Below are positions 46,042 through 54,552 of a stretch of 64,000 nt of DNA, in pieces (the stretch's first letter is position 1; every line of letters starts with the position of its first letter). The stretch comes from Bacillota bacterium. GTDB lineage: Bacteria; Bacillota; Clostridia; Lachnospirales; Lachnospiraceae. Position numbers and translations under genes: made by a program. Where the stretch lies: NCBI GenBank assembly GCA_023418475.1, contig JAEZZO010000073.1:61183-125182 (forward strand), given 5' to 3'. The notes under the pieces were generated by a model. The model saw only the letters and a list, made by a program, of their open reading frames with translations, was not told the origin of the DNA and ran no database searches.

Positions 46042-46086
46042 ATAAAAAAGAGTCTGTTACAGCATCTGCTGTGGAAACAGACTCTT
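46042..46086 (-). terminator. Terminator of the cold-shock gene
   Basis: On the minus strand AAGAGTCTGTT pairs with AACAGACTCTT around CAGCAGATGCTG, followed by a T run. Confidence 0.85.
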
Positions 46087-46156
46087 ATTCTGTTACAAGC
46101 TCTTCAACAACTACGAAAATATGTATATATAAAAAGATATCTTTCAGTCGTTGTAA

Positions 46157-46357
46157 TTATAACCTGGTCACATTGGCAGCCTGAGGTCCTTTTTCGCCTC
46201 TCACAACATCAAACTGCACCTTTTCGCCTTCTTCAAGAACCTTAAATCCATCCATTTGAAGAGCTGAAAAATGTACAAAAACATCATTTCCTTCTTCGTC
46301 GGAAATAAAACCAAACCCTTTTTTCGCATTAAACCATTTTACTGTACCTGTCTTCAT
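46157..46357 (-). CDS. Cold-shock protein, CspA family
   Basis: 66 residues, a single cold-shock domain. RNP1 (KGFGFI) and RNP2 (VFVHF) are visible. It binds single-stranded RNA/DNA and melts structured mRNA. GGGAGG precedes the ATG. The 345 bases upstream are AT-rich and may include a long leader, as is usual for the family; the divergent M16C gene starts beyond them. Confidence 0.95.
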   Translation of the reverse strand: MKTGTVKWFNAKKGFGFISDEEGNDVFVHFSALQMDGFKVLEEGEKVQFDVVRGEKGPQAANVTRL

Positions 46358-46702
46358 AAAGTGCCTCCCAAAACATAAATGAATTGCATTACCGTTATTA
46401 GTAATGTTAGTATAAATTTAGCATAAATTCATTAAAATGTCAAACTTCTTTTGTTATATATATGTAATATTATCTAAAATTATTTTATCATAGAATAAGA
46501 TTCTATCAATAATGTAAAAGAATTAGTGCGAATTATTAACTTTTTCGTAGCAAGAACTAATGGAAGGTATGAAATGACAAATTGATATTTTTGTGATATG
46601 ATGAATAAGCATATACTATAAATTACCATACTTATGAATAAGAAGAATGCAGAGGATATTAGTCTGCGTTAAAAGTATAAAACTAAAATGGAGGACTGTC
46701 AC

Positions 46703-49642
46703 ATGAAATTTGAAATTCCTTCCTCGTATGAATTTATGTTTGAGGAAAAGCTTGAAGATGTTAATGGAATAGGCAAGCTGTTAGTACACAAGAAAACCGG
46801 AGCAAGGGTTGCAATTATAGCAAATGATGATACAAATAAAGTGTTTTCCATCGGATTTCGTACACCGCCTGCGAACAGTACGGGGGTAGCTCATATTATT
46901 GAACACTCTGTTCTATGCGGATCAAAGAATTTCCCGGCGAAGGACCCGTTCATTGAATTGGCAAAGGGTTCTTTGAATACTTTTTTAAATGCCATGACCT
47001 ATCCTGATAAGACGGTTTATCCGGTAGCCAGTGTGAATGATCAGGATTTTAAGAATTTAATGCATGTTTATATGGATGCAGTGCTCTATCCTAATATATA
47101 TTATAGACCCGAAATTTTCAAACAGGAGGGCTGGCACTATGAGCTTGAGAATGTGGATGCGCCTCTTAAACTGAACGGTGTAGTGTATAATGAAATGAAG
47201 GGAGCCTTCTCCTCTCCGGAATCGATGCTGTACCGTCTTATTCAGAACTCATTATTTCCAGATACTGCATACGGAGTAGAATCCGGGGGCGATCCGGATT
47301 ATATTCCGGAGCTTTCCTATGAAGAATTCCTTGCATTTCATAAGACGTATTACCATCCCTCCAACAGCTACATTTACCTGTATGGAGATATGGATTTTGA
47401 AGAGCGGCTTAATTGGATGGACAAGGAGTATTTAAACCAGTATGATAGACTGGAGGTTCATTCGGAAGTGAAGAAGCAGGAGGGTTTTCAGGCACTTCGA
47501 GAGGTGGAAGCATTTTATTCACTCAGCGAGGAAGAGGATGTGCAGGATAATACCTATCTTAGCTTGAATACGGTTGTAGGAGATGCCCTTGATAAGGAAC
47601 TGGGTCTTACCATGCAGATTCTAGATTATGTTCTCCTGCAGGCACCGGGAGCCCCGATCAAACAGGCTCTGCTGGATGCAGAAATCGGTAAGGATATACT
47701 GGGAGGTTTTGAAGATGAGATTCTGCAGCCTACTTTTACGATTATTGCAAAAAATGCCGAAGCCAGTAAAAAAGACCAGATGATCGGTATCGTATGCGAT
47801 GTATTAGCAAAAATAGCGGCGGAGGGACTAGATGAAAAGTCCCTCCGTGCAGCAATTAACTTTTATGAATTTAAGTATCGGGAAGCGGATTATGGTCAGT
47901 TTCCGAAGGGACTGCTGTATGGCCTTCGTGCAATGAGCAGCTGGCTGTATGATGATCGCAAACCCTTTATGCATCTGAAGGATTCTAGTGGATATGCATT
48001 TTTAAAGGATAAGATTGGTACCGGATACTATGAGAAATGTATCCGGGAATATCTCATGGATAACAAGCATGCGTCCATGGTGATACTAAAGCCGAAGGCA
48101 GGACTTGGTAACGAGAAGGATGAGATACTAAAGAAAAAGCTTTCTGACTATAAAGCAACTTTGTCCAAAGAAGAATTGTTGAAAATTGTGAATGATACCG
48201 TTGCACTAAAGGAATATCAGGAAGCACCGTCAACAAAAGAGGAACAGGAGAGCATTCCTCTTCTGACACGTGCAGATATTGATAAGAAGATCAGACCACT
48301 TTATAATCGGGAGATAATGGTGGATGGAATAAAAGTGATCAGTCATCCGGTATATACAAATAAGATTGCCTATCTGCGGCTTTTGTTTAATCTGAAGGAG
48401 ATACCAAAGGATTTGCTTCCTTATGTTTCTCTGCTATCTTTTGTAATTGGCTACGTAGATACGGAAAATTATAGTTATTTAAACCTCTCTAACGAAATCA
48501 ATATTCATACAGGCGGAATATCAACTAATGTAATCAGTTTTTCTGTAAAGGGAAGCTCGGAAGACTTTTATCCGGTTTTTGAATTTAATACAAAGGTTTT
48601 GTATGACAAACTGGCAGAAGCTTTTCGTTTAATAGAAGAAATGCTTGCGCATACAAAATTTGAAGATACGAAACGTCTGAAGGAACTTGTAGATGAAATA
48701 AAGTCAAAGCTGCAGATGCATTTTAATTCCTCCGGACATTCCGTAGCCGTAGACCGTGCTACCTCCTATTATTCCGTTCACGGATTATTTAAGGAGACAA
48801 CAACCGGAATTGCTTTTTATAAGTTTATAGAGGATCTTGCGGATAATTTTGCAGCGAAGTCAGAGACCGTAGTTTTGAAAATGAAGGAACTTATGCAGAT
48901 GATCTTTACAAAAAGCAATCTACTGGTTAGTATTACAGCAGATGAAGAAGGTTTTCATCGTTTTGAGGAAAAACTGCCTTCTTTTGGGGAAAAATTACCT
49001 ATGAAGACAGACAGTAAACTCTTTGAAGTATATGATACCTCTGCCTTAAAGCCGGAATGCTTAAATGAAGGCTTTAAAACTGCCATGCAGGTACAATATG
49101 TAGCAAGAACTGGTAATTTTATGAAGGCCGGATACCAGTATTCCGGTGCCTTAAAGGTATTGAAAACTATATTAAGCTATGATTATCTCTGGAACAATGT
49201 CAGAGTGAAAGGCGGTGCGTATGGTTGTATGTGCGGCTTTTCCGGAGTGGATGGGGATGCTTATTATACCTCTTACCGTGATCCTAACCTGAAGGAAACC
49301 AATGATATCTATGAAAAGGCGTCGGAGTATGTTAAGAATTTTTCGGCAGAGGAAAGAGAAATAACGAAATATATCATAGGAACCTTCAGCTCACTGGATG
49401 CACCTCTCACACCACAGTCAACAGGAAAAAGATCGCTTAGTATGTATCTGGCAGGTATAACAGAAGCGGATCTGCAGAAGGAACGTGACGAAGTTCTCGG
49501 TGTTACCGTAGAGGATATCAGATCTTTGCACAAACTAATTCAATCCGTGGTTGATGCAGGGAATATCTGTGTAATAGGTAATGAGAGTAAGATCACAGAG
49601 AACAAAGAATTGTTTAAGGAAATAAAGAGTCTTATGAAATAA
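46703..49642 (+). CDS. M16C zinc peptidase (PreP/insulinase-like)
   Basis: 979 residues from ATG 46703 (GGAGG eight bases before). The inverted zinc motif is His64-x-x-Glu67-His68 in HIIEHSVLCG, with the distal Glu expected in YNEMKGAFSSPES. Four M16 half-domains form a closed chamber that degrades peptides; the family includes presequence peptidase. No signal peptide, so cytoplasmic. Substrates unknown. Confidence 0.9.
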   Translation: MKFEIPSSYEFMFEEKLEDVNGIGKLLVHKKTGARVAIIANDDTNKVFSIGFRTPPANSTGVAHIIEHSVLCGSKNFPAKDPFIELAKGSLNTFLNAMTYPDKTVYPVASVNDQDFKNLMHVYMDAVLYPNIYYRPEIFKQEGWHYELENVDAPLKLNGVVYNEMKGAFSSPESMLYRLIQNSLFPDTAYGVESGGDPDYIPELSYEEFLAFHKTYYHPSNSYIYLYGDMDFEERLNWMDKEYLNQYDRLEVHSEVKKQEGFQALREVEAFYSLSEEEDVQDNTYLSLNTVVGDALDKELGLTMQILDYVLLQAPGAPIKQALLDAEIGKDILGGFEDEILQPTFTIIAKNAEASKKDQMIGIVCDVLAKIAAEGLDEKSLRAAINFYEFKYREADYGQFPKGLLYGLRAMSSWLYDDRKPFMHLKDSSGYAFLKDKIGTGYYEKCIREYLMDNKHASMVILKPKAGLGNEKDEILKKKLSDYKATLSKEELLKIVNDTVALKEYQEAPSTKEEQESIPLLTRADIDKKIRPLYNREIMVDGIKVISHPVYTNKIAYLRLLFNLKEIPKDLLPYVSLLSFVIGYVDTENYSYLNLSNEINIHTGGISTNVISFSVKGSSEDFYPVFEFNTKVLYDKLAEAFRLIEEMLAHTKFEDTKRLKELVDEIKSKLQMHFNSSGHSVAVDRATSYYSVHGLFKETTTGIAFYKFIEDLADNFAAKSETVVLKMKELMQMIFTKSNLLVSITADEEGFHRFEEKLPSFGEKLPMKTDSKLFEVYDTSALKPECLNEGFKTAMQVQYVARTGNFMKAGYQYSGALKVLKTILSYDYLWNNVRVKGGAYGCMCGFSGVDGDAYYTSYRDPNLKETNDIYEKASEYVKNFSAEEREITKYIIGTFSSLDAPLTPQSTGKRSLSMYLAGITEADLQKERDEVLGVTVEDIRSLHKLIQSVVDAGNICVIGNESKITENKELFKEIKSLMK

Positions 49643-49662
49643 AAGACAACAATGATAGGATA

Positions 49663-49846
49663 AACCCGACAAAAGCCTGATACAGGTTATGAAGATGGAT
49701 ATGAGTATAGCTATATTCCCCTGGACTTGTCTTTCACTTCCCCTGATTACCGAATGCAGGCAATCAGGGAAAGCCCGGTCTGCGCCATATGGATATAGTT
49801 ACACTCATATCCATCCGGCGAATGATTTATATGCTTTTGTCGGGTT
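49663..49846 (+). ncRNA. Large folded intergenic element, possible structured RNA
   Basis: A nested palindrome of about 184 bases. Outer arms AACCCGACAAAAGC and GCTTTTGTCGGGTT pair over 14 bp. Inside are 17 unpaired bases on each strand, then a near-perfect stem of about 25 bp beginning GATGGATATGAGT/ACTCATATCCATC, and a distal hairpin CCCTGATT/AATCAGGG. A closing stem, symmetric bubble and long arm at this size recall 6S RNA; a MITE is the main alternative. The strand is not determined by the sequence, and there is no T run. Confidence 0.4.
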
Positions 49847-49925
49847 AATCATGATCTAATAGAGATAATAGTGATATATATGATAAATAGTGAAGCATTC
49901 ATACACAGGAACGGAGATTGGAAGG

Positions 49926-50837
49926 ATGGATAAGAAATTTAAGTCAGGGTTTGTAACCTTAATCGGAAGACCAAATGTCGGAAAGTCAACTCTGATGAAT
50001 CAGCTGATCGGGCAAAAGATAGCAATCACATCAAATAAACCGCAGACCACGCGAAACAGAATACAGACGATTTATACGGATGAGAGAGGACAGGTTATTT
50101 TTCTCGATACGCCGGGAATTCATAAGGCAAAAAATAAACTTGGTGAATATATGGTAAATGTTGCCGAACGTACAATGAGCGAGGTGGATCTGGTTCTCTG
50201 GCTGGTAGAACCATCCACTTTTATCGGAGCGGGAGAACAGCATATAGCAGAGCAGCTGAAAAAGACAAAAACACCGGTTGTGCTTGTCATAAATAAAATT
50301 GATACGGTTAAAAAAGATGAGATTTTGATGTTCATTGCGGCCTACAAGGATATCCTGGAGTTTGCTGAAATCGTACCGGTATCCGCACTAAAGGGTGAAA
50401 ATACAAGCTCTCTTTTGGAGGTAATCTATCAATATCTGCCGGAAGGACCGATGTATTATGATGAAGAGACCGTAACAGACCAACCCGAGCGTCAAATTGT
50501 GGCTGAGCTGATCAGAGAAAAGGCGTTGAAGCTTCTGGATGATGAAATACCGCATGGAATTGCTGTAAGTATTGAGCGTATGAAGGAACGTGCAGGTAAT
50601 CGCGAAACGAGCGGCATGATCGATATTGATGCAACCATCGTTTGTGAAAGAGACTCCCACAAGGGGATTATTATCGGAAAAAGCGGCAGTATGCTTAAGG
50701 CAATCGGAACGCAGGCACGAAAGGAAATTGAAAGTTTACTAGATTGCAGGGTGAACTTGCAGCTCTGGGTTAAGGTGAAAAAGGACTGGAGAGATAGTGA
50801 TTTTCTTATGAAGAATTTTGGATACCGCGAGGATTAA
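49926..50837 (+). CDS. era: GTPase Era
   Basis: 303 residues from ATG 49926. G domain: GRPNVGKST, DTPGIH, NKID; C-terminal KH domain with IIIGKSGSMLKAIGTQARKEIE. It binds the 3' end of 16S rRNA during 30S assembly. Followed by a YqzL-like gene and recO, as in Bacillus. Confidence 0.95.
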   Translation: MDKKFKSGFVTLIGRPNVGKSTLMNQLIGQKIAITSNKPQTTRNRIQTIYTDERGQVIFLDTPGIHKAKNKLGEYMVNVAERTMSEVDLVLWLVEPSTFIGAGEQHIAEQLKKTKTPVVLVINKIDTVKKDEILMFIAAYKDILEFAEIVPVSALKGENTSSLLEVIYQYLPEGPMYYDEETVTDQPERQIVAELIREKALKLLDDEIPHGIAVSIERMKERAGNRETSGMIDIDATIVCERDSHKGIIIGKSGSMLKAIGTQARKEIESLLDCRVNLQLWVKVKKDWRDSDFLMKNFGYRED

Positions 50838-51034
50838 ATAAAAATAAAATCAATTTGGCAGCTTCTTACCAGTTTAATGAGGCTTAAAATGGGAAACCTA
50901 TTATTATAACAGATGATGTTAAATACAAGACATATTAGCAGATAAGCAGAAGTGTTCCGGAATAGCTATTCTATGTAAAAGATACCGATTAACAATATGC
51001 TTATCGTAAATATCATGGTTAGGGGGCTCATTTT

Positions 51035-51235
51035 ATGAAGAATTATGAATATTGGAAAGATTTTGTCAGCAGTGGTAAAATTGACGATTACTTACACTAT
51101 ATTGCATGTACTCGGGAAGATGGATCGGACGAGCCTGTTAGGACTTTTGACACGTCGGAGCGGAACGCGGATTATGCAGTACATGATTTGAATTTATCTT
51201 CATGGGGAACAGGACATATCAAGGGATTATCCTGA
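51035..51235 (+). CDS. YqzL-like small protein
   Basis: 66 residues; YWKDFVSSGKIDDYLHYI matches my recollection of the short YqzL family (W..F..TG.I..YL), which sits between era and recO in Bacillus. The tail is longer and acidic. AGGGGG lies upstream of the ATG. Function unknown. Confidence 0.6.
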   Translation: MKNYEYWKDFVSSGKIDDYLHYIACTREDGSDEPVRTFDTSERNADYAVHDLNLSSWGTGHIKGLS

Positions 51236-51263
51236 TGAAAGCTCAGATCAACGTATAAAGAAG

Positions 51264-52049
51264 GTGGATTTGTTGCCGGTATCAACAATTGTAACAGGGA
51301 TGGTGTTATCAGCCATGCCTGTTGGCGACTATGACAAACGGCTTGTTATATTAACAAAAGAGCGAGGAAAAATATCGGCATTTGCCAAAGGCGCCAGAAA
51401 GCAAAACAGCGCCTTATTGGCATGCAGTCAACCTTTTTCTTTTGGAGAATTTAGCTTGTATACAGGAAGATCTTCCTATAATATAGTCTCAGCGGAAATC
51501 TCAAACTATTTCGGAGAATTAAGAGAAGATTTTGACAGCCTTTGTTATGGCTTCTATTTCTGTGAATTTGCAGATTATTTAACAAAAGAAAATAATGATG
51601 AAAAGGAAATACTTAAGCTATTATACCAGACATTTCGTGTGCTGATTAAGAAATCGATTGATGTAAGGCTTGTTCGGGCTATCTTTGAATTAAAAATAAT
51701 GACACTTAATGGAGAGGCTCCCCAGGTTTTTTCCTGCGTAAAGTGTGAAAAACCGTTCGGTAATACCAAGCAGGAAGAAAGCAAAGCATACCAGGCTAAG
51801 TACTTTTTCAGTGCGGAACGTGGGGGAATCTTGTGTGATACCTGTAAAGTTTATAACAACGATGCCATACAAATTAATATTTCAACTGTATATACGCTGC
51901 AATACATAATTTCTAAAAATATTGAGAAATTATATACCTTCCGAGTAACAGAGGATGTCTTGTATGAATTACAACGATGTATGAAGCACTATCTGAATTG
52001 CTATGCAGAGCATGAATTTAAATCTCTTGAGATGATGAAGGGCATATAA
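51264..52049 (+). CDS. recO: DNA repair protein RecO
   Basis: About 258-261 residues. It loads RecA on SSB-coated DNA with RecR. N-terminal OB fold (VTGMVLSAMPVGDYDKRLVILTKERGKI), then a helical domain with zinc cysteines CVKC and CDTC. The start is unclear: GTG at 51264, or TTG at 51273, which has AAGGTGG at 5 bases and may be the real one. No in-frame ATG fits. Confidence 0.9.
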   Translation: MDLLPVSTIVTGMVLSAMPVGDYDKRLVILTKERGKISAFAKGARKQNSALLACSQPFSFGEFSLYTGRSSYNIVSAEISNYFGELREDFDSLCYGFYFCEFADYLTKENNDEKEILKLLYQTFRVLIKKSIDVRLVRAIFELKIMTLNGEAPQVFSCVKCEKPFGNTKQEESKAYQAKYFFSAERGGILCDTCKVYNNDAIQINISTVYTLQYIISKNIEKLYTFRVTEDVLYELQRCMKHYLNCYAEHEFKSLEMMKGI

Positions 52050-52189
52050 ATTAATAAAAATAGTTGAAATTATTAGATTTAAAGGTTAAAATGGTATGAA
52101 CCCAATTCTAACATGAAGTGGTAAATCATTTGGCAATAATATGCCTGCAGCTCATGATTTGCAGGCTTCAGGAAAGGCATGGTTATTTT

Positions 52190-52789
52190 ATGAAGAAGTT
52201 GGCTCTTTTTGCGATGGTTCTACTTTTGTTACCCGCTTTAACAGGCTGTTCGGGTAAGGAAAAATCGATTAAGGCGGAAAATGTAACAGGAAGTACGATG
52301 TTAGCAAGAACAGACGGCAGGATACAGGTAGCTACAATGGAGAATTTTGATAAATCTTATTATGATATAAAGGAATTACAAGGCTTCGTAGATAAGCAGA
52401 TTTCTTCCTATAATAAATCAGCCGGAGGAAATAAAATAACAATTGATAAAGTGAATGTAATTAATAATAAGGCTGTAATGCTACTGACATATTCCGGTAT
52501 GGATCAATATGCTACCTTTAACAAAGTAACAGCAGCTTATTTTAACGGAGGCGTTAAAGACATTGCATTAGCCCTGCCGGCTACGCTTGTAAATGCTAAG
52601 GATGAGGCACTTGCCAGTACTAAAGAAGTAATAGCAAACGAGAAATATAAGATATTAGTTTTGACAGAGCCCTATCATATCGTAGTAGACGGAAAAGTGA
52701 AGTTTTATTCCGAAAATGCAAAATTAGTTGATTCCAACGAGGTCGAAGGTGCTTCTGAGGGTATGACGGTAGTTGCATATAAACCCTGA
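52190..52789 (+). CDS. Hypothetical lipoprotein
   Basis: 199 residues from ATG 52190 (AGGAAAGG upstream). Lipobox LTGC places Cys at about residue 19. The mature part has no motif I recognise. It lies between recO and glyS and is probably co-transcribed with glyS, which starts 46 bases on. A CCTGCA/TGCAGG hairpin lies just upstream. Confidence 0.7.
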   Translation: MKKLALFAMVLLLLPALTGCSGKEKSIKAENVTGSTMLARTDGRIQVATMENFDKSYYDIKELQGFVDKQISSYNKSAGGNKITIDKVNVINNKAVMLLTYSGMDQYATFNKVTAAYFNGGVKDIALALPATLVNAKDEALASTKEVIANEKYKILVLTEPYHIVVDGKVKFYSENAKLVDSNEVEGASEGMTVVAYKP

Positions 52790-52835
52790 TAACTAATTTG
52801 TTTCCCAAATATAAAAGCAATGTGAGGATGAATGT

Positions 52836-54224
52836 ATGGAAAAGACAATGGACAAAATTGTGGCGTTAGCGAAAGCAAGAGGTTTTGTATACCCTGGTTC
52901 CGAAATATACGGAGGACTTGCGAATACCTGGGATTATGGTAATCTTGGTGTAGAATTGAAAAACAATGTAAAGAAAGCATGGTGGTTAAAGTTTATTCAG
53001 GAAAACCCGTATAATGTTGGGGTTGACTGTGCAATTCTTATGAATCCGCAGACCTGGGTTGCATCGGGACATTTGGGTGGTTTTTCGGATCCGCTGATGG
53101 ATTGTAAGGAATGCCATGAGCGTTTCCGTGCTGATAAATTAATAGAAGATTACAATATGGAAAAAGGCATTGTGGTAGAAGGTTCTGTTGATGCCTGGTC
53201 CCAGGAAGAAATGAAAAAATACATTGATGAACATAATATCGTTTGCCCGACCTGCGGCAAGCATAATTTTACCGATATCCGCCAGTTTAACCTGATGTTC
53301 AAAACCTTTCAGGGAGTAACCGAGGATGCAAAGAATGTTGTTTATTTAAGGCCAGAGACAGCGCAAGGTATTTTTGTTAATTTCAAGAATGTACAGAGAA
53401 CCTCCCGTAAGAAGATACCTTTTGGAATCGGACAGATCGGTAAATCCTTCCGTAACGAGATTACACCGGGTAACTTTACCTTCCGTACCAGAGAGTTTGA
53501 GCAGATGGAACTAGAGTTCTTTTGTGAGCCGGATACAGATCTGGAATGGTTCACTTATTGGAGACAGTTCTGTATCGACTGGTTAAAGAGCCTGGGTATG
53601 AAAGCTGATGAGATGAGAGTACGTGACCATGATAAGGCAGAGCTTTCTTTCTATAGTAAAGCGACTACAGATATTGAATTCTTATTCCCGTTTGGCTGGG
53701 GAGAACTATGGGGAATTGCTGACCGTACAAATTATGACTTAACACAGCATCAGAATGTATCCAAGGAAGATCTAAGCTTTTTTGATGATGAGAAGAAGGA
53801 AAGATATATTCCTTATGTTATAGAGCCTTCCTTAGGTGCTGACCGTGTTGTTTTAGCATTCCTGTGTTCCGCATATGATGAAGAAGAAATAGCTGAAGGC
53901 GATGTCCGTACCGTACTTCATTTCCATCCGGCTCTCGCTCCTACAAAGATCGGTGTACTTCCGTTATCCAAGAAGCTGGCACAACCGGCTGAGAAGATTT
54001 ATACAGAACTATGTAAGTCCTATAACTGTGAGTATGATGACCGTGGAAATATCGGTAAGCGCTACCGCAGACAGGACGAGATCGGTACACCTTTCTGTAT
54101 TACCTATGATTTTGATTCAGAGAATGACGGAGCAGTTACAGTAAGAGACAGAGACACAATGGAGCAGGAAAGAATTAAAATTGAGGATTTGAAGACATAT
54201 TTTGAGAATAAGTTTAAATTTTAG
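52836..54224 (+). CDS. glyS: Glycyl-tRNA synthetase (homodimeric type)
   Basis: 462 residues, class II alpha2 type. Motif 2 is in GKSFRNEITPGNFTFRTREF and motif 3 in PSLGADRVVLAFL; the C-terminal anticodon-binding domain starts near HPALAPTKIGVLPL. It charges tRNA-Gly. No T-box precedes it; only a short spacer separates it from the lipoprotein gene. Confidence 0.96.
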   Translation: MEKTMDKIVALAKARGFVYPGSEIYGGLANTWDYGNLGVELKNNVKKAWWLKFIQENPYNVGVDCAILMNPQTWVASGHLGGFSDPLMDCKECHERFRADKLIEDYNMEKGIVVEGSVDAWSQEEMKKYIDEHNIVCPTCGKHNFTDIRQFNLMFKTFQGVTEDAKNVVYLRPETAQGIFVNFKNVQRTSRKKIPFGIGQIGKSFRNEITPGNFTFRTREFEQMELEFFCEPDTDLEWFTYWRQFCIDWLKSLGMKADEMRVRDHDKAELSFYSKATTDIEFLFPFGWGELWGIADRTNYDLTQHQNVSKEDLSFFDDEKKERYIPYVIEPSLGADRVVLAFLCSAYDEEEIAEGDVRTVLHFHPALAPTKIGVLPLSKKLAQPAEKIYTELCKSYNCEYDDRGNIGKRYRRQDEIGTPFCITYDFDSENDGAVTVRDRDTMEQERIKIEDLKTYFENKFKF

Positions 54225-54254
54225 AAAAAAAGTCTTCCCTTATCTTATAAAACT

Positions 54255-54264
54255 ATGGTATAAT
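54255..54264 (+). promoter_or_regulatory. ppdK: Extended -10 promoter element ahead of ppdK
   Basis: TGGTATAAT, a consensus extended -10, with no good -35. It is about 290 bases before ppdK, implying a long leader that contains the hairpin at 54329-54353. Confidence 0.4.
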
Positions 54265-54328
54265 GCATGTTGGTGGTTAGAAATACCGATTTAGTGTTAT
54301 AATTTGATAGTTGCTTTTATTTTATGGT

Positions 54329-54358
54329 ACGAATGTCAGAGTACTTCTGGCATTCATG
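54329..54358 (+). terminator. Hairpin between glyS and ppdK
   Basis: GAATG-CAG pairs with CTG-CATTC; ATCTTTT follows shortly. A weak terminator of glyS, or an attenuator in the ppdK leader. Confidence 0.45.
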
Positions 54359-54552
54359 CCATCTTTTGGGTAATAAAAGTATTATGCAAACATAATGAGC
54401 AGATGAAAAGATGATTTTTTCGCGAATATTCGGACAGGTAGGTGTTCAATTACCATTCATTGTGTTTGCCTAGTACTTTTGGCGCTCAAATGCATAATAA
54501 CTGGCGCTGTAACAAATTGTAAATATATAATTTTTAGGAGGGCACTTACGAA

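Noticed and set aside
49663..49846. Signal recognition particle RNA or RNase P RNA
   Set aside because: Neither the conserved SRP helix-8 sequence nor the RNase P core motifs are seen; only the 6S-like outline remains as a possibility.
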